From contig JBBCXB010000004.1 in NCBI GenBank assembly GCA_037145635.1, positions 186,001 to 250,000 on the forward strand: DNA of 64,000 nt, given 5' to 3'. The DNA is from JAATFS01 sp037145635 (lineage in GTDB: Bacteria > Pseudomonadota > Gammaproteobacteria > Xanthomonadales > Xanthomonadaceae). Shown here one piece after another: positions 7,536-17,813 of the stretch. The translations under genes and the position numbers were made by a program. The number at the start of each line of letters is the position of its first letter. The first letter of the stretch is position 1. Below the pieces are notes generated by a model. The model did not search any database. It had not been told where the DNA came from and saw only the letters and a program-made list of their open reading frames with translations.

Positions 7536-8591
7536 ATGCGCGCGTCCCCGACCCCTCCGCTCGACCCCCGCGCCCGCCAGCTGCTGCGGACCCTGATCGC
7601 GCGCTATATCCGCGACGGCGAGCCGGTGGGCTCCAAGACCCTGGCCCAGCACGCCGGGCTCGACGTCAGCCCGGCCACCATCCGCAACATCCTCGCCGAC
7701 CTGGAGGACGTGGGGCTGCTCAGCTCCCCGCACACCTCGGCCGGCCGCGTGCCCACCGCGCACGGCTACCGCGTGTTCGTCGACAGCCTGGTGCAGATGC
7801 GCCCGCCCGCCGAGGACGAGGTGCGGCGGCTGCGCGCCGAGCTCGCCAGCGGCGCCGGGACCCAGTCGCTGCTCGGCAGCGCCTCGGAGATGCTGTCGGC
7901 GATGAGCCATTTCGTGGGCGTGGTCAGCGCGCCGCGGCGGGAGCAGTTCGCGTTCCGGCACATCGACTTCGTCGCGCTGGACGCGCGCCGGGTGCTGGCG
8001 ATCCTGGTGTTCGCCGACAACGAGGTGCAGAACCGGGTGATCGAGCCGCGCCGGCCCTACGAGCCGGCGGAGCTGGAGCGGGTCGCCAACTACCTGAACG
8101 CGCAGTTCGCCGGGCGCGCGCTGTCGGACATCCGCGCCTCGCTGCTGCGCGAGCTGCGCGTGGCCAAGGACGAGATGGAGCAGCTGCTGGCGCACAGCGT
8201 GGACCTGGCGGGCGAGGTGCTGGCGCCGGCGGCCGGGGGCGAGGACATGGTGCTGGCCGGGCAGACCCGGCTGATGGGCGTGCAGGACCTGTCCGACCTG
8301 GACCGGCTGCGCGAGCTGTTCGAGGCCTTCGCCAGCAAGCGCGAGATCCTGCAGCTGCTGGAGCGCACCATCCAGGCGCCGGGGGTGCGCATCTTCATCG
8401 GCGAGGAGACCGGGGTGGTGTCGCTGGAGGACGTGTCGCTGGTGACCGCCTCCTATGCCGCGCATGGCCAGGTGCTGGGCGTGCTGGGGGTGATCGGCCC
8501 CAAGCGCATGGCCTACGACCGGGTGATCCCGCTGGTGCAGACCGCCGCCCAGGTGCTGGGCGCGGCGCTGGAGCCGCCGCCGCCGCGATAG
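7536..8591 (+). CDS. hrcA: Heat-inducible transcription repressor HrcA
   Basis: 351-aa repressor of class I heat-shock genes. The N-terminal winged helix (RQLLRTLIARYIRDGEPVGS, then SPATIRNILADLEDVGLL and PHTSAGRVPTAHGYR) is diagnostic. A GAF-like domain follows, ending with FIGEETG and the VLGVIGP segment. The ATG at 7536 is chosen because it gives family length. It heads the hrcA-grpE-dnaK-dnaJ cluster. No CIRCE box was found in the intergenic parts of this cluster; the target could be groESL elsewhere in the genome. Confidence 0.95.
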   Translation: MRASPTPPLDPRARQLLRTLIARYIRDGEPVGSKTLAQHAGLDVSPATIRNILADLEDVGLLSSPHTSAGRVPTAHGYRVFVDSLVQMRPPAEDEVRRLRAELASGAGTQSLLGSASEMLSAMSHFVGVVSAPRREQFAFRHIDFVALDARRVLAILVFADNEVQNRVIEPRRPYEPAELERVANYLNAQFAGRALSDIRASLLRELRVAKDEMEQLLAHSVDLAGEVLAPAAGGEDMVLAGQTRLMGVQDLSDLDRLRELFEAFASKREILQLLERTIQAPGVRIFIGEETGVVSLEDVSLVTASYAAHGQVLGVLGVIGPKRMAYDRVIPLVQTAAQVLGAALEPPPPR

Positions 8592-8617
8592 CCGCGGGCC
8601 CGGATTGCGATCGATCG

Positions 8618-8644
8618 CTTGAAACCGCCGCGCCAGCCCACATA
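8618..8644 (+). promoter_or_regulatory. Sigma-32-like promoter of grpE
   Basis: CTTGAAA (8618-8624) and CCCACATA (8637-8644) with a 12-base spacer resemble the heat-shock sigma factor consensus CTTGAAA-N13-CCCCATNT. It lies 45 bases before the grpE ATG. Confidence 0.5.
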
Positions 8645-8688
8645 GGGGTGGGGATGGGGCGGGCGCTCCGCCTTCCCGGGAACCATAC

Positions 8689-9207
8689 ATGAACCAAGAT
8701 CACACCGAATTCGATTCCGAAGACCCCTCGCAGAATCCGACGGACGTCGATCCGCGGCAGGAGGAGATCGAGTCGCTGCGCAGCGAGATCGCCCTGGTCA
8801 AGGCCGATGCCCTGCGCGAGCGTGCCGACCTGGAGAACCAGCGCAAGCGCATCGCGCGCGACGTCGAGCAGGCCCGCAAGTTCGCCAACGAGAAGCTGCT
8901 CGGCGAGTTGCTGCCGGTGTTCGACAGCCTGGACGCGGGCCTGACCGCGGCCGGCAGCGAGCCGAGCCCGCTGCGCGACGGCCTGGAGCTGACCTACAAG
9001 CAGCTGCTCAAGGTCGCCGCCGACAACGGCCTGACCCTGCTCGATCCGGTCGGCCAGCCGTTCAACCCGGAGCACCACCAGGCGATCAGCCAGGCCGACG
9101 CCGACGGCGTGGAGCCGGGCCACGTGGCCCAGGTGTTCCAGAAGGGCTACCTGCTCAACGAGCGCCTGCTGCGGCCGGCGCTGGTGGTGGTGGCCGGGCG
9201 GGACTGA
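8689..9207 (+). CDS. grpE: Nucleotide exchange factor GrpE
   Basis: 172-aa exchange factor that releases ADP from DnaK. An acidic N-terminal tail is followed by the long dimerisation helix (about residues 25-75; DLENQRKRIARDVEQARKFA) and the C-terminal beta domain with FNPEHHQAIS and VFQKGYLLNERLLRPALVVV. Length is typical. It is separated from hrcA by 97 bases containing a sigma-32-like promoter, and from dnaK by 144 bases with another. Confidence 0.96.
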   Translation: MNQDHTEFDSEDPSQNPTDVDPRQEEIESLRSEIALVKADALRERADLENQRKRIARDVEQARKFANEKLLGELLPVFDSLDAGLTAAGSEPSPLRDGLELTYKQLLKVAADNGLTLLDPVGQPFNPEHHQAISQADADGVEPGHVAQVFQKGYLLNERLLRPALVVVAGRD

Positions 9208-9256
9208 CGCCCGCCGCACGGCGGCACGCCGACGGAACGCAGATTCGTGCGGATGG

Positions 9257-9284
9257 CTTGAACCGGATTCGGCCATCCCCACAT
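9257..9284 (+). promoter_or_regulatory. Sigma-32-like promoter of dnaK
   Basis: CTTGAAC (9257-9263), a 13-base spacer and CCCCACAT (9277-9284) closely match the heat-shock promoter consensus. It gives dnaK its own promoter inside the cluster, with a leader of about 60 nt. Confidence 0.6.
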
Positions 9285-9351
9285 CTGAGCCAGAACCCCG
9301 GCACGGCCGGGACAGCCAAATACAGCGAACACTCTTCAGGAGTCATCCCTC

Positions 9352-11277
<1,926 letters not shown>

Positions 11278-11304
11278 GTCGGGCCTAGGGAAAGCAGCCT
11301 CGGA

Positions 11305-11328
11305 GGAGCGGCGCCACGGCACCGCTCC
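11305..11328 (+). terminator. dnaK-dnaJ intergenic hairpin
   Basis: GGAGCGG (11305-11311) pairs with CCGCTCC (11322-11328), with further partial GCC/GGC pairing inside, followed by TTCGGGCTTTCT. It is likely an attenuator that lowers dnaJ relative to dnaK. Confidence 0.55.
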
Positions 11329-11385
11329 TTCGGGCTTTCTGTCCCCCGCTCCACGATCGTGACCTACCGAAGGATGTGCGCTTTG

Positions 11386-11420
11386 AACGATTCCCCCCTC
11401 CCGACTCTCCATTCCCTGTC
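11386..11420. repeat. GGGAAT-type repeat, half copy before dnaJ
   Basis: The C-rich arm (CGACTCTCCATTCCC) abuts the dnaJ ATG directly, so the repeat forms the end of the dnaJ leader and leaves no recognisable SD sequence. Confidence 0.5.
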
Positions 11421-12548
11421 ATGAGCAAACGCGACTACTACGAAGTCCTGGGCGTGGCCCGTGGCGCCAGCGACGAGGAACTGAAGAAGGCCTATCGCCG
11501 CTGCGCGATGAAGCACCATCCCGACCGCAACCCGGGCGATGCCGCGGCCGAGGCGGCGTTCAAGGAGTGCAAGGAGGCCTACGAGGTCCTCTCCGACGGC
11601 AACAAGCGCCGGATGTACGACGCCCACGGGCACGCGGCCTTCGAGCACGGCATGGGCGGCGGCGGCGGTCCGGGCGGCCCGGACATGGGCGACATCTTCG
11701 GCGACATCTTCGGCAACATCTTCGGCGGTGCCGCGGGCGGCCAGCGCGCGGCGCGGCGCGGCGCCGACATCGGCTACGTGCTGGAGCTGGACCTGGAGGA
11801 AGCGGTGGCCGGCGCCGAGCGCCGCATCGACATCCCCACCCTGGTGGAGTGCGAACCCTGCCACGGCAGCGGCTCGGAGGACGGCAAGGTCGAGACCTGC
11901 GCCACCTGCCACGGCCGTGGCCAGGTGCGCATCCAGCGCGGCATCTTCGCCATGCAGCAGAGCTGCCCCCATTGCGCCGGACGCGGCACCCTGATCCAGA
12001 ACCCCTGCAAGACCTGCCACGGCGCCGGACGCGTCGAGGAAGAGAAGGTCCTGTCGGTCAAGATTCCCGCGGGCGTCGATACCGGCGACCGCATCCGTCT
12101 GGCCGGTGAAGGCGAGGCCGGGCCCGCCGGCACCCCGGCCGGCGACCTGTACGTGGAAGTGCGCGTGCGCGAGCACCCGATCTTCCAGCGCGATGGCGAC
12201 GACCTGCATTGCGAGGTGCCGATCCGGATCTCGCAGGCCGCGCTGGGCGACACGGTGCGCGTGGCCACGCTGGGCGGCGAGGCGGAGATCCGCATTCCCG
12301 CCGAGACCCAGACCGGCAAGCTGTTCCGGCTGCGCGGCAAGGGCGTGCGCTCGGTGCGCAGCCGCAGCGAGGGCGACCTGTACTGCCGCGTGGTGGTGGA
12401 GACCCCGGTCAACCTCACCGCCGACCAGCGCAAGCTGCTGGAGCAGTTCGAGTCCACCTTCACCGGCGAGGACGCGCGCAAGCACTCGCCCAAGTCGGCC
12501 ACCTTCATCGATGGCGTCAAGGGCTTCTGGGACCGGATGACGTCCTGA
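11421..12548 (+). CDS. dnaJ: Chaperone DnaJ (Hsp40)
   Basis: 375-aa co-chaperone that stimulates DnaK. The J domain carries His33-Pro34-Asp35 (KHHPDRNPGD). A Gly-rich segment lies at about residues 75-105. Four CxxCxGxG zinc motifs run from Cys144 to about residue 203 (CEPCHGSG, CATCHGRG, CPHCAGRG, CKTCHGAG). The C-terminal peptide-binding domains follow. The start at 11421 (MSKRDYYEVLGV) is the family start; upstream codons belong to a repeat. Confidence 0.97.
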   Translation: MSKRDYYEVLGVARGASDEELKKAYRRCAMKHHPDRNPGDAAAEAAFKECKEAYEVLSDGNKRRMYDAHGHAAFEHGMGGGGGPGGPDMGDIFGDIFGNIFGGAAGGQRAARRGADIGYVLELDLEEAVAGAERRIDIPTLVECEPCHGSGSEDGKVETCATCHGRGQVRIQRGIFAMQQSCPHCAGRGTLIQNPCKTCHGAGRVEEEKVLSVKIPAGVDTGDRIRLAGEGEAGPAGTPAGDLYVEVRVREHPIFQRDGDDLHCEVPIRISQAALGDTVRVATLGGEAEIRIPAETQTGKLFRLRGKGVRSVRSRSEGDLYCRVVVETPVNLTADQRKLLEQFESTFTGEDARKHSPKSATFIDGVKGFWDRMTS

Positions 12549-12551
12549 GGC

Positions 12552-12590
12552 CGGGAATCGGCAATCGGGATTGGGGAAGGGTCGGGGCGG
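12552..12590. repeat. GGGAAT-type repeat, half copy after dnaJ
   Basis: GGGAATCGGCAATCGGGATT and a following GGGGAAGG lie four bases after the dnaJ stop. It is the G-rich arm of the same family seen at 21441 and 23088. The rest of the 345-base gap to pdxY holds a terminator hairpin and a promoter, but no supported ORF. Confidence 0.5.
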
Positions 12591-12697
12591 CGCGGCTGGT
12601 GTGACCGCGTGGTGCGCGATTGCGGCGATTCGGGTATCGCGTGAGCGGACGCCCGTGCCCTGATGCCCGGCGGCACTCGTCCGGGTGAGGTTCTCCA

Positions 12698-12728
12698 CGC
12701 GAATGCCGGCCCCGGGCCGGCATTCGCG
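12698..12728 (+). terminator. Strong hairpin downstream of dnaJ
   Basis: A 14-bp perfect stem (CGCGAATGCCGGCC at 12698-12711 against 12715-12728) closes a three-base loop. It is followed by TTCGTG with no T run. Position after the heat-shock cluster suggests transcription termination. Confidence 0.6.
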
Positions 12729-12881
12729 TTCGTGCGGCGAGCGCCCGCGGACGGGCGGGGCGATGTCGACCGTCGCCAGGGTGCGGACCGGCCACGCGAA
12801 GACCGGCGGCGCTGCAGGCAGCGGCGACCGGGCGGCCGCCACATTGATCGAACGCGGCCGCGTCGCGCCGTGGCGGTGGCG

Positions 12882-12887
12882 TAAAAT
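12882..12887 (+). promoter_or_regulatory. -10 box of pdxY; leaderless start likely
   Basis: TAAAAT ends six bases before the pdxY ATG, so transcription would begin at about the A of the start codon. There is no SD sequence between them and no good -35 at 17 bases. Confidence 0.4.
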
Positions 12888-12893
12888 GCGGCG

Positions 12894-13802
12894 ATGAACA
12901 CTCCCCCCGACAGCCACCTGGTCCACGGCCGGCGCCAGCGCCCCGACGGCCCCTCGCCGATCGACGTGATCTCCGTGCAGTCGCAGCTGGTCTACGGCCA
13001 TGCGGGCAACAGCGCCGCGGTGCCGCCGCTGCGCGCGCTCGGCCTGCGCGTGGCCGAGATCCCCACCACGCTGCTCAGCAACGCGCCGTTCTACGCGACG
13101 CTGCGCGGGCGCATCCTGCCGACCGACTGGTTCGCCGACCTGCTGCTCGGGGCCAGCGAGCGGGGCCTGCCGCAGCGGGCGCGGGCGCTGATCTCCGGCT
13201 ACTTCGGCAGCCTCGGCAACGGCCTGGCCTTCGCCGACTGGCTGGAGCGGACGCTGCCGCAGGCGCCGCAGCTGCGCTACTGCCTGGACCCGGTCATCGG
13301 CGACACCCACACCGGCCCCTACGTGGAGGCCGGGCTGGAAGCGGTCTTTGCCGAGCGGCTGCTGCCGCATGCCTGGCTGGTGACGCCCAATGCCTTCGAG
13401 CTGGGTCGGCTCACCGGCCTGCCCAGCCTGGCCCAGGACGAGGCGGTCGCCGCCGCGCGCGTGCTGCTGCAGCGGGGGCCGCAGTGGGTGCTGGCCCACA
13501 GCGTCGCCGGCGGGCCGGGCGAACTGGTGACCCTGGCGGTCGGCCACGACGCGGTCTACCGCTGGGTGTCGCCGCACCTGCCGGTGGACGTGGCCGGCAC
13601 CGGCGACGTGCTGATGTCGCTGCTGGTGGGGTTCCTGCTGCAGGGCGAGCCGTTCGAGCAGGCGGTCGGCCGCGCGCTGGCCGGTGTGCACGTCGCGCTG
13701 GAGACCACGCTGGCCGCCGGCCACGAGGAGTTCGACGTGCTGGCCGCCGCGCCGGCCGCACAGTCGGTGGCGGGGCGCTTCGCCGTCGAGCGGATCGCAT
13801 GA
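12894..13802 (+). CDS. pdxY: Pyridoxal kinase
   Basis: 302-aa ribokinase-superfamily enzyme that phosphorylates pyridoxal to PLP. The N-terminal strand VISVQSQLVYGHAGNSAAV is typical of PdxY/PdxK. LVTPNAFELGRLTG and the anion-hole/catalytic segment VAGTGDVLMSLLVG, with the catalytic Asp, are both present. The last codons overlap the following gene by four bases (ATGA), so the two are probably coexpressed. The first 20 or so residues are longer than usual; an internal start is possible but the -10 box supports 12894. PdxY versus PdxK cannot be settled from sequence alone. Confidence 0.9.
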   Translation: MNTPPDSHLVHGRRQRPDGPSPIDVISVQSQLVYGHAGNSAAVPPLRALGLRVAEIPTTLLSNAPFYATLRGRILPTDWFADLLLGASERGLPQRARALISGYFGSLGNGLAFADWLERTLPQAPQLRYCLDPVIGDTHTGPYVEAGLEAVFAERLLPHAWLVTPNAFELGRLTGLPSLAQDEAVAAARVLLQRGPQWVLAHSVAGGPGELVTLAVGHDAVYRWVSPHLPVDVAGTGDVLMSLLVGFLLQGEPFEQAVGRALAGVHVALETTLAAGHEEFDVLAAAPAAQSVAGRFAVERIA

Positions 13803-14911
13803 GGACCGACCCGGTCGTCGGCATCGTCGGCAGCGCGGGGGCCTACGGCCGCTGGCTGGCGCGCTTTCTCGGCGACCGCATGGGCCTGAGCGTGGTCGGC
13901 CACGACCCGGCGGCCCCCGACTCGCTGGACGAGGCCACGCTGCTCGCGCGCGCCGACGTGCTGATCTTTTCCGCGCCGATCCGGCAGACCCCGGCGCTGA
14001 TCCAGCGCTATGCCGCGCTCGCCGCCGGACGCGAGCAGGCCCAGCTGTGGCTGGACATCACCTCGATCAAGCAGGCGCCGGTGGCGGCGATGCTGGCGTC
14101 CGCGGCCGAGGTCGTCGGGCTGCACCCGATGACCGCGCCGCCCAAGTCGCCCACGCTGAAGGGCCGGGTGATGGTGGTGTGCGAGGCGCGCCTGCAGCGC
14201 TGGCGGCCCTGGGTCGAGGCGCTGTACGCGGCGCTAGAGGCCGAGTGCGTGCACACCACGCCCGAGCACCACGACCGGGTGATGGCGCTGGTGCAGGCCA
14301 TGGTGCACGCCACCCACCTGGCCCAGGCAGGGGTGCTGCGCGACTACGCGCCGGTCCTCGGCGAGCTGCAGGCCCTGATGCCGTACCGGTCGGCCTCGTT
14401 CGAGCTCGACACCGCGATCATCGCCCGCATCCTCTCGCTCAATCCCTCGATCTACGAGGACATCCAGTTCGGCAACCCGTACGTGGCCGAGATGCTGGAC
14501 CGCCTGCTGGCCCAGCTGCAGACGCTGCGCGAGCTGGTGCGCCGTGGCGACGATGCGGCACGCCGGCGCTTCCGCGAGGAATTCCTGCTGGACAACCGGC
14601 GTGCGCTGGCCGAGGACTCGCTGAGCGGCGGCAACTACAGCTACGAGCGGGTGGGCTACCTGCTCGCCGACCTGACCGAGGCGCTGGCGCTGAGCGTCTA
14701 CCTGCCCGAGGACCGCGCCGGCTCGCTGCGTGCGCTGTTGCACGTGTTCGAGCGGCATGGCGTCAGCCTGGCGTCGATCCATTCCTCGCGCACGCCCGCG
14801 GGCGAACTGCATTTCCGCATCGGCTTCGACCCTGCGAGCGAAGCGGCGGCGCTGGCGGCGGCCGCGCACGAGATCGATGCCAGCGGCATCGGCCGCGTGC
14901 TCGCGCGTTGA
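13799..14911 (+). CDS. tyrA: Prephenate dehydrogenase with ACT-like tail
   Basis: 370-aa enzyme of tyrosine synthesis. The Rossmann motif GIVGSAGAYG (residues 8-17) binds NAD(P). The catalytic region contains LDITSIKQAPV and GLHPMTAPP with the conserved His. An ACT-type regulatory domain sits at about residues 295-365 (VYLPEDRAGSLRALLHVFE and HGVSLASIHSSR), suggesting feedback control by an aromatic amino acid. The frame remains open upstream, but the ATGA overlap with pdxY fixes the start. The coupling of PLP salvage with tyrosine synthesis makes sense because the last step is a PLP-dependent transamination. Confidence 0.88.
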   Translation: MRTDPVVGIVGSAGAYGRWLARFLGDRMGLSVVGHDPAAPDSLDEATLLARADVLIFSAPIRQTPALIQRYAALAAGREQAQLWLDITSIKQAPVAAMLASAAEVVGLHPMTAPPKSPTLKGRVMVVCEARLQRWRPWVEALYAALEAECVHTTPEHHDRVMALVQAMVHATHLAQAGVLRDYAPVLGELQALMPYRSASFELDTAIIARILSLNPSIYEDIQFGNPYVAEMLDRLLAQLQTLRELVRRGDDAARRRFREEFLLDNRRALAEDSLSGGNYSYERVGYLLADLTEALALSVYLPEDRAGSLRALLHVFERHGVSLASIHSSRTPAGELHFRIGFDPASEAAALAAAAHEIDASGIGRVLAR

Positions 14912-14970
14912 GCGGCATTGAGTCCACAACCGGTGTGGACGGCGCACGGGCAAAGCTGTGGGTAACCCGT

Positions 14971-14997
14971 CACGGGCCCCGGTCCGCGGGGCCTGTG
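14971..14997. terminator. Hairpin between convergent tyrA and small ORF
   Basis: CACGGGCCCC and GGGGCCTGTG pair with one mismatch around a seven-base loop. A smaller hairpin GGTCAAAAAATGACC lies at 15004-15018. They could terminate both converging genes. Confidence 0.5.
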
Positions 14998-15025
14998 ATC
15001 AGGATGGTCAAAAAATGACCAGTGC

Positions 15026-15220
15026 TCAGGCGGTGGACAGGACCAGCTCGCCGCCGGCGGTGGCGAAGCGCTGGCCCTGGCGGATCAGACGCCGGCCGTC
15101 GGCCAGTTCGTAGCGCGGCGCAGCGTGGGGCCGGGGCTCGCCGTCGCCGGCCGGGTCGCGGAACTCGATGATGATGTAGGCCTCGCCGTCGGGCCCTTGC
15201 GCGGGAAACTGCCGGAACAT
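15026..15220 (-). CDS. Small uncharacterised protein (64 aa)
   Basis: A 64-aa ORF beginning MFRQFPAQGPDGEAYIIIEF. I do not recognise a family. It looks like a small beta-strand-rich protein (EAYIIIEF; RRLIRQGQRFAT; GELVLSTA). Support comes from an excellent SD (AGGAGG seven bases before the ATG) and sensible composition, and because no other gene occupies the stretch. The SD is part of the palindrome CTCCTGCAGGAG at 15228-15239, which could hide it in the mRNA. No signal peptide or membrane segment is visible. Confidence 0.65.
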   Translation of the reverse strand: MFRQFPAQGPDGEAYIIIEFRDPAGDGEPRPHAAPRYELADGRRLIRQGQRFATAGGELVLSTA

Positions 15221-15302
15221 CGCACACCTCCTGCAGGAGTCCAGGGAGCCGGCCGGGGCCGGCAGCGGCGAGCATGCGCAGGGCGACGTTACCGGCGTGT
15301 CG

Positions 15303-17066
15303 TCAGTCGATGAACTGCAGCCGGGCCAGTTCGGCGTAGAGGCCGCCCTCGGCGATCAGCTCGGCGTGGGTGCCCTGGGCGACGATGCGGCCGTGGTCCA
15401 TCACCACGATGCGGTCGGCCTTGAGCACGGTGGCCAGCCGGTGCGCGATGACCAGGGTGGTGCGGCCGGCCATCAGCCGCTCCAGCGCCTGCTGCACCGC
15501 GCGCTCGCTCTGCGCGTCGAGTGCGCTGGTGGCCTCGTCCAGCAGCAGGAGGGGCGCGTCCTTGAGCAGGGCGCGCGCGATCGCCACGCGCTGCTGCTGG
15601 CCGCCGGACAGGCGCGCGCCGCGTTCGCCGAGTTCGCTGGCATAGCCCTGCGGCAGCTGGCGGATGAACTCGTCGGCCTCGGCCGAGCGCGCGGCGGCCT
15701 GCAGCTCGGCGTCGCTGGCCTGCAGGCGGCCGTAGCGGATGTTGTCCGCGGCGCTGGCGGCGAACAGCGCCGGCTGCTGCGGCACCAGCGCGATGCGTTC
15801 GCGCAGCGCCATCGGGTCGAGCCGGCGCACGTCCACGCCATCGATCGAGATGCCGCCCGAGTCGGGGTCGTGGAAGCGCAGCAGCATCGACAGCACGGTG
15901 CTCTTGCCAGCGCCGGACGGGCCGACCAGGGCCACGGTCTCGCCCGGGCGCACATGCAGGTCGAAGCCCGACAGCGCCGGCAGGTCGGGCCGCTGCGGGT
16001 AGTGGAACACCACCTGCTCGAAGCGGATCTCGCCGCGCAGCGGCTGCGGCAGCGGCAGCGGATGGGCCGGGGCGACGATGCCCGAGTCCTCCTGCAGCAG
16101 TTCGGAAATGCGGCCCATGCCACCGGCGGCGCGCTGCAGTTCGTTCCAGACCTCGGCCAGCGCGCCGACCGAACCGCCGCCGATCAGCGCGTAGAGCACG
16201 AACTGGCCGAGCGTGCCGGCGCTCATGCGCCCGGCGACCACGTCGTGCGCGCCGGACCACAGCACCAGCACGATGGCGCCGAACACCAGCACGATGGCCG
16301 CCGCGGTGACCCAGGCCTGGGTGCGGATGCGGCGCCGCGCCGTCTGCACCGACACGTCCAGCGCGGTCTCGAAGCGGTCGCGCTCGTAGCCTTCGCGGGC
16401 ATGCGCCTGCACCGTGCGCACCGCGCCCAGGGTCTCGGCCGCGAGGGTGTTGGCGTCGGCGATGCGGTCCTGGCTGGCGCGGGCGATCTTCTGCAGGCGC
16501 CGTGCGCCCAGCACGATCGGCAGCACCGCCAGCGGGATGCCGAGCAGGGCGAAGCCGGCCAGCCGCGGGCTGGTGACGAACAGCATCGCCAGGCTGCCGA
16601 CCACGGTCACGCTGCTGCGCAGGGCCACCGACATCGTCGAGCCGATCACGCTGCGCAGCAGCTCGCTGTCGGCCGACAGCCGCGAGACCAGTTCGCCGCT
16701 GCGGCTGCGGTCGTGGAACCCCGCGTCCAGGCCGATGAGGTGGGCGTACAGCTGCCCGCGCAGGTCGGCGACGACCTTCTCGCCCAGCACCGACACGAAG
16801 TAGAAGCGCGCCGCGGTCGCCAGCGCGAGCACCACCGCCGCCCCGAACAGCAGGGCGAAGGCGCGGTTGATCTGGCCGCCGCCGGAGAAGCCGTGGTCGA
16901 TCATCTGCTTGACCGCGGCCGGCAGGCTCAGGGTCGCGGCCGAGGACACCGCCAGCGCCGCCAGCCAGGCCGAGAACAGGCCCAGGTGGCGATGCACGAA
17001 CGGCCACAGGGTACGCAGGCTGCCCAGCCGGCCGAGCCGCCCGGGAGCAGCCTTGGAATCATTCAT
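15303..17066 (-). CDS. ABC exporter, fused membrane and ATPase domains
   Basis: 587-aa half-transporter of the MsbA/LmrA class. The N-terminal membrane domain (about residues 20-320) has six hydrophobic segments. The ATPase domain has Walker A GPSGAGKST (about 381-389), signature LSGGQQQRVAIARAL (about 485-499) and Walker B LLLLDEATSALD. Its substrate is unknown; lipid-linked or multidrug export is typical of the group. It starts inside the end of yigZ (ATGAATGA), so the two genes are translationally coupled. The essential msbA gene usually sits next to lpxK, which is absent here, so I leave the symbol blank. Confidence 0.88.
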   Translation of the reverse strand: MNDSKAAPGRLGRLGSLRTLWPFVHRHLGLFSAWLAALAVSSAATLSLPAAVKQMIDHGFSGGGQINRAFALLFGAAVVLALATAARFYFVSVLGEKVVADLRGQLYAHLIGLDAGFHDRSRSGELVSRLSADSELLRSVIGSTMSVALRSSVTVVGSLAMLFVTSPRLAGFALLGIPLAVLPIVLGARRLQKIARASQDRIADANTLAAETLGAVRTVQAHAREGYERDRFETALDVSVQTARRRIRTQAWVTAAAIVLVFGAIVLVLWSGAHDVVAGRMSAGTLGQFVLYALIGGGSVGALAEVWNELQRAAGGMGRISELLQEDSGIVAPAHPLPLPQPLRGEIRFEQVVFHYPQRPDLPALSGFDLHVRPGETVALVGPSGAGKSTVLSMLLRFHDPDSGGISIDGVDVRRLDPMALRERIALVPQQPALFAASAADNIRYGRLQASDAELQAAARSAEADEFIRQLPQGYASELGERGARLSGGQQQRVAIARALLKDAPLLLLDEATSALDAQSERAVQQALERLMAGRTTLVIAHRLATVLKADRIVVMDHGRIVAQGTHAELIAEGGLYAELARLQFID

Positions 17067-17655
17067 GCGGGTCGGTTTCCGTGAAGCTGACTCGGTTCCG
17101 GGTGGCGTCGCGTAGCCGTGTTTTCAAGGCCTGCAGGCGATCGGAGGGCAGCTGGATGCACAGCCGCACCCCCTCCGGGTCGAAGACCTCGTCGCGCTTG
17201 CTGGCCGCGTGCTGCGCCAGCAGGGCGTGCACCACACCGATGTCGTCGAAGCCGCTGTGGACCACGCCTTCGGTCATCGGCGTCAGCGCAAGCCGCGGCG
17301 CGGTCCGCAGGCATTCGGCGGCGGTACCGCCGTAGGCGCGCACCAGGCCGCCGGCGCCGAGCTTGATGCCGCCGTACCAGCGCGTGACCACCACCACCAC
17401 CCGGTCGAAGCCCTGGCCGTCGATCGCGGCCAGGATCGGGCGACCGGCGGTGCCGGCGGGCTCGCCATCGTCGCTGGAGCGGTAGTCGCCCCCGTGGCGA
17501 TAGGCCCAGCAATTATGGGTGGCCTCGGCGACCGTGACCTGGCGCACGAAATCCAGGGCCTGCTCGGGGCCGTCGATCGGCGCCGCGTGCGCGAGGAAGC
17601 GGCTGTGCTTGACGTCCTGGCTGTGGCTGACGGGGGCGGGCAGGGTGTCGGGCAT
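17059..17655 (-). CDS. yigZ: YigZ/IMPACT-family protein
   Basis: 198-aa protein of the IMPACT (UPF0029) family. Diagnostic segments are KHSRFLAHAAPI, ATHNCWAYR, SSDDGEPAGTAGRPIL and the motif VVVVTRWYGGIKLGAGGLVRAY split over the domain core. A C-terminal ferredoxin-like DUF1949 domain follows. Eukaryotic IMPACT binds GCN1; bacterial function is unsettled. The start MPDTLPAP at 17655 is chosen over an ORF that runs 26 codons further upstream because only this gives family length (about 200 aa). Confidence 0.9.
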   Translation of the reverse strand: MPDTLPAPVSHSQDVKHSRFLAHAAPIDGPEQALDFVRQVTVAEATHNCWAYRHGGDYRSSDDGEPAGTAGRPILAAIDGQGFDRVVVVVTRWYGGIKLGAGGLVRAYGGTAAECLRTAPRLALTPMTEGVVHSGFDDIGVVHALLAQHAASKRDEVFDPEGVRLCIQLPSDRLQALKTRLRDATRNRVSFTETDPHE

Positions 17656-17813
17656 CGGCGGCCATTCTAAGCCGGGCGCCGGGTCCGGCGGGCGGCAGCA
17701 CGATTTCACCGCCGAACCGTGGCCGCGGGACATTCTTCCGTGTGATGAAGGCGTTATGCTCGCGTCAGGGGAGACGCGGGAGCAGTACCCGGGTCGATTG
17801 GAAGAACTTCGTG

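Noticed and set aside
8592..9351. CIRCE element near grpE/dnaK
   Set aside because: I looked for TTAGCACTC and its partner in these gaps and found none; only sigma-32-like boxes are present.
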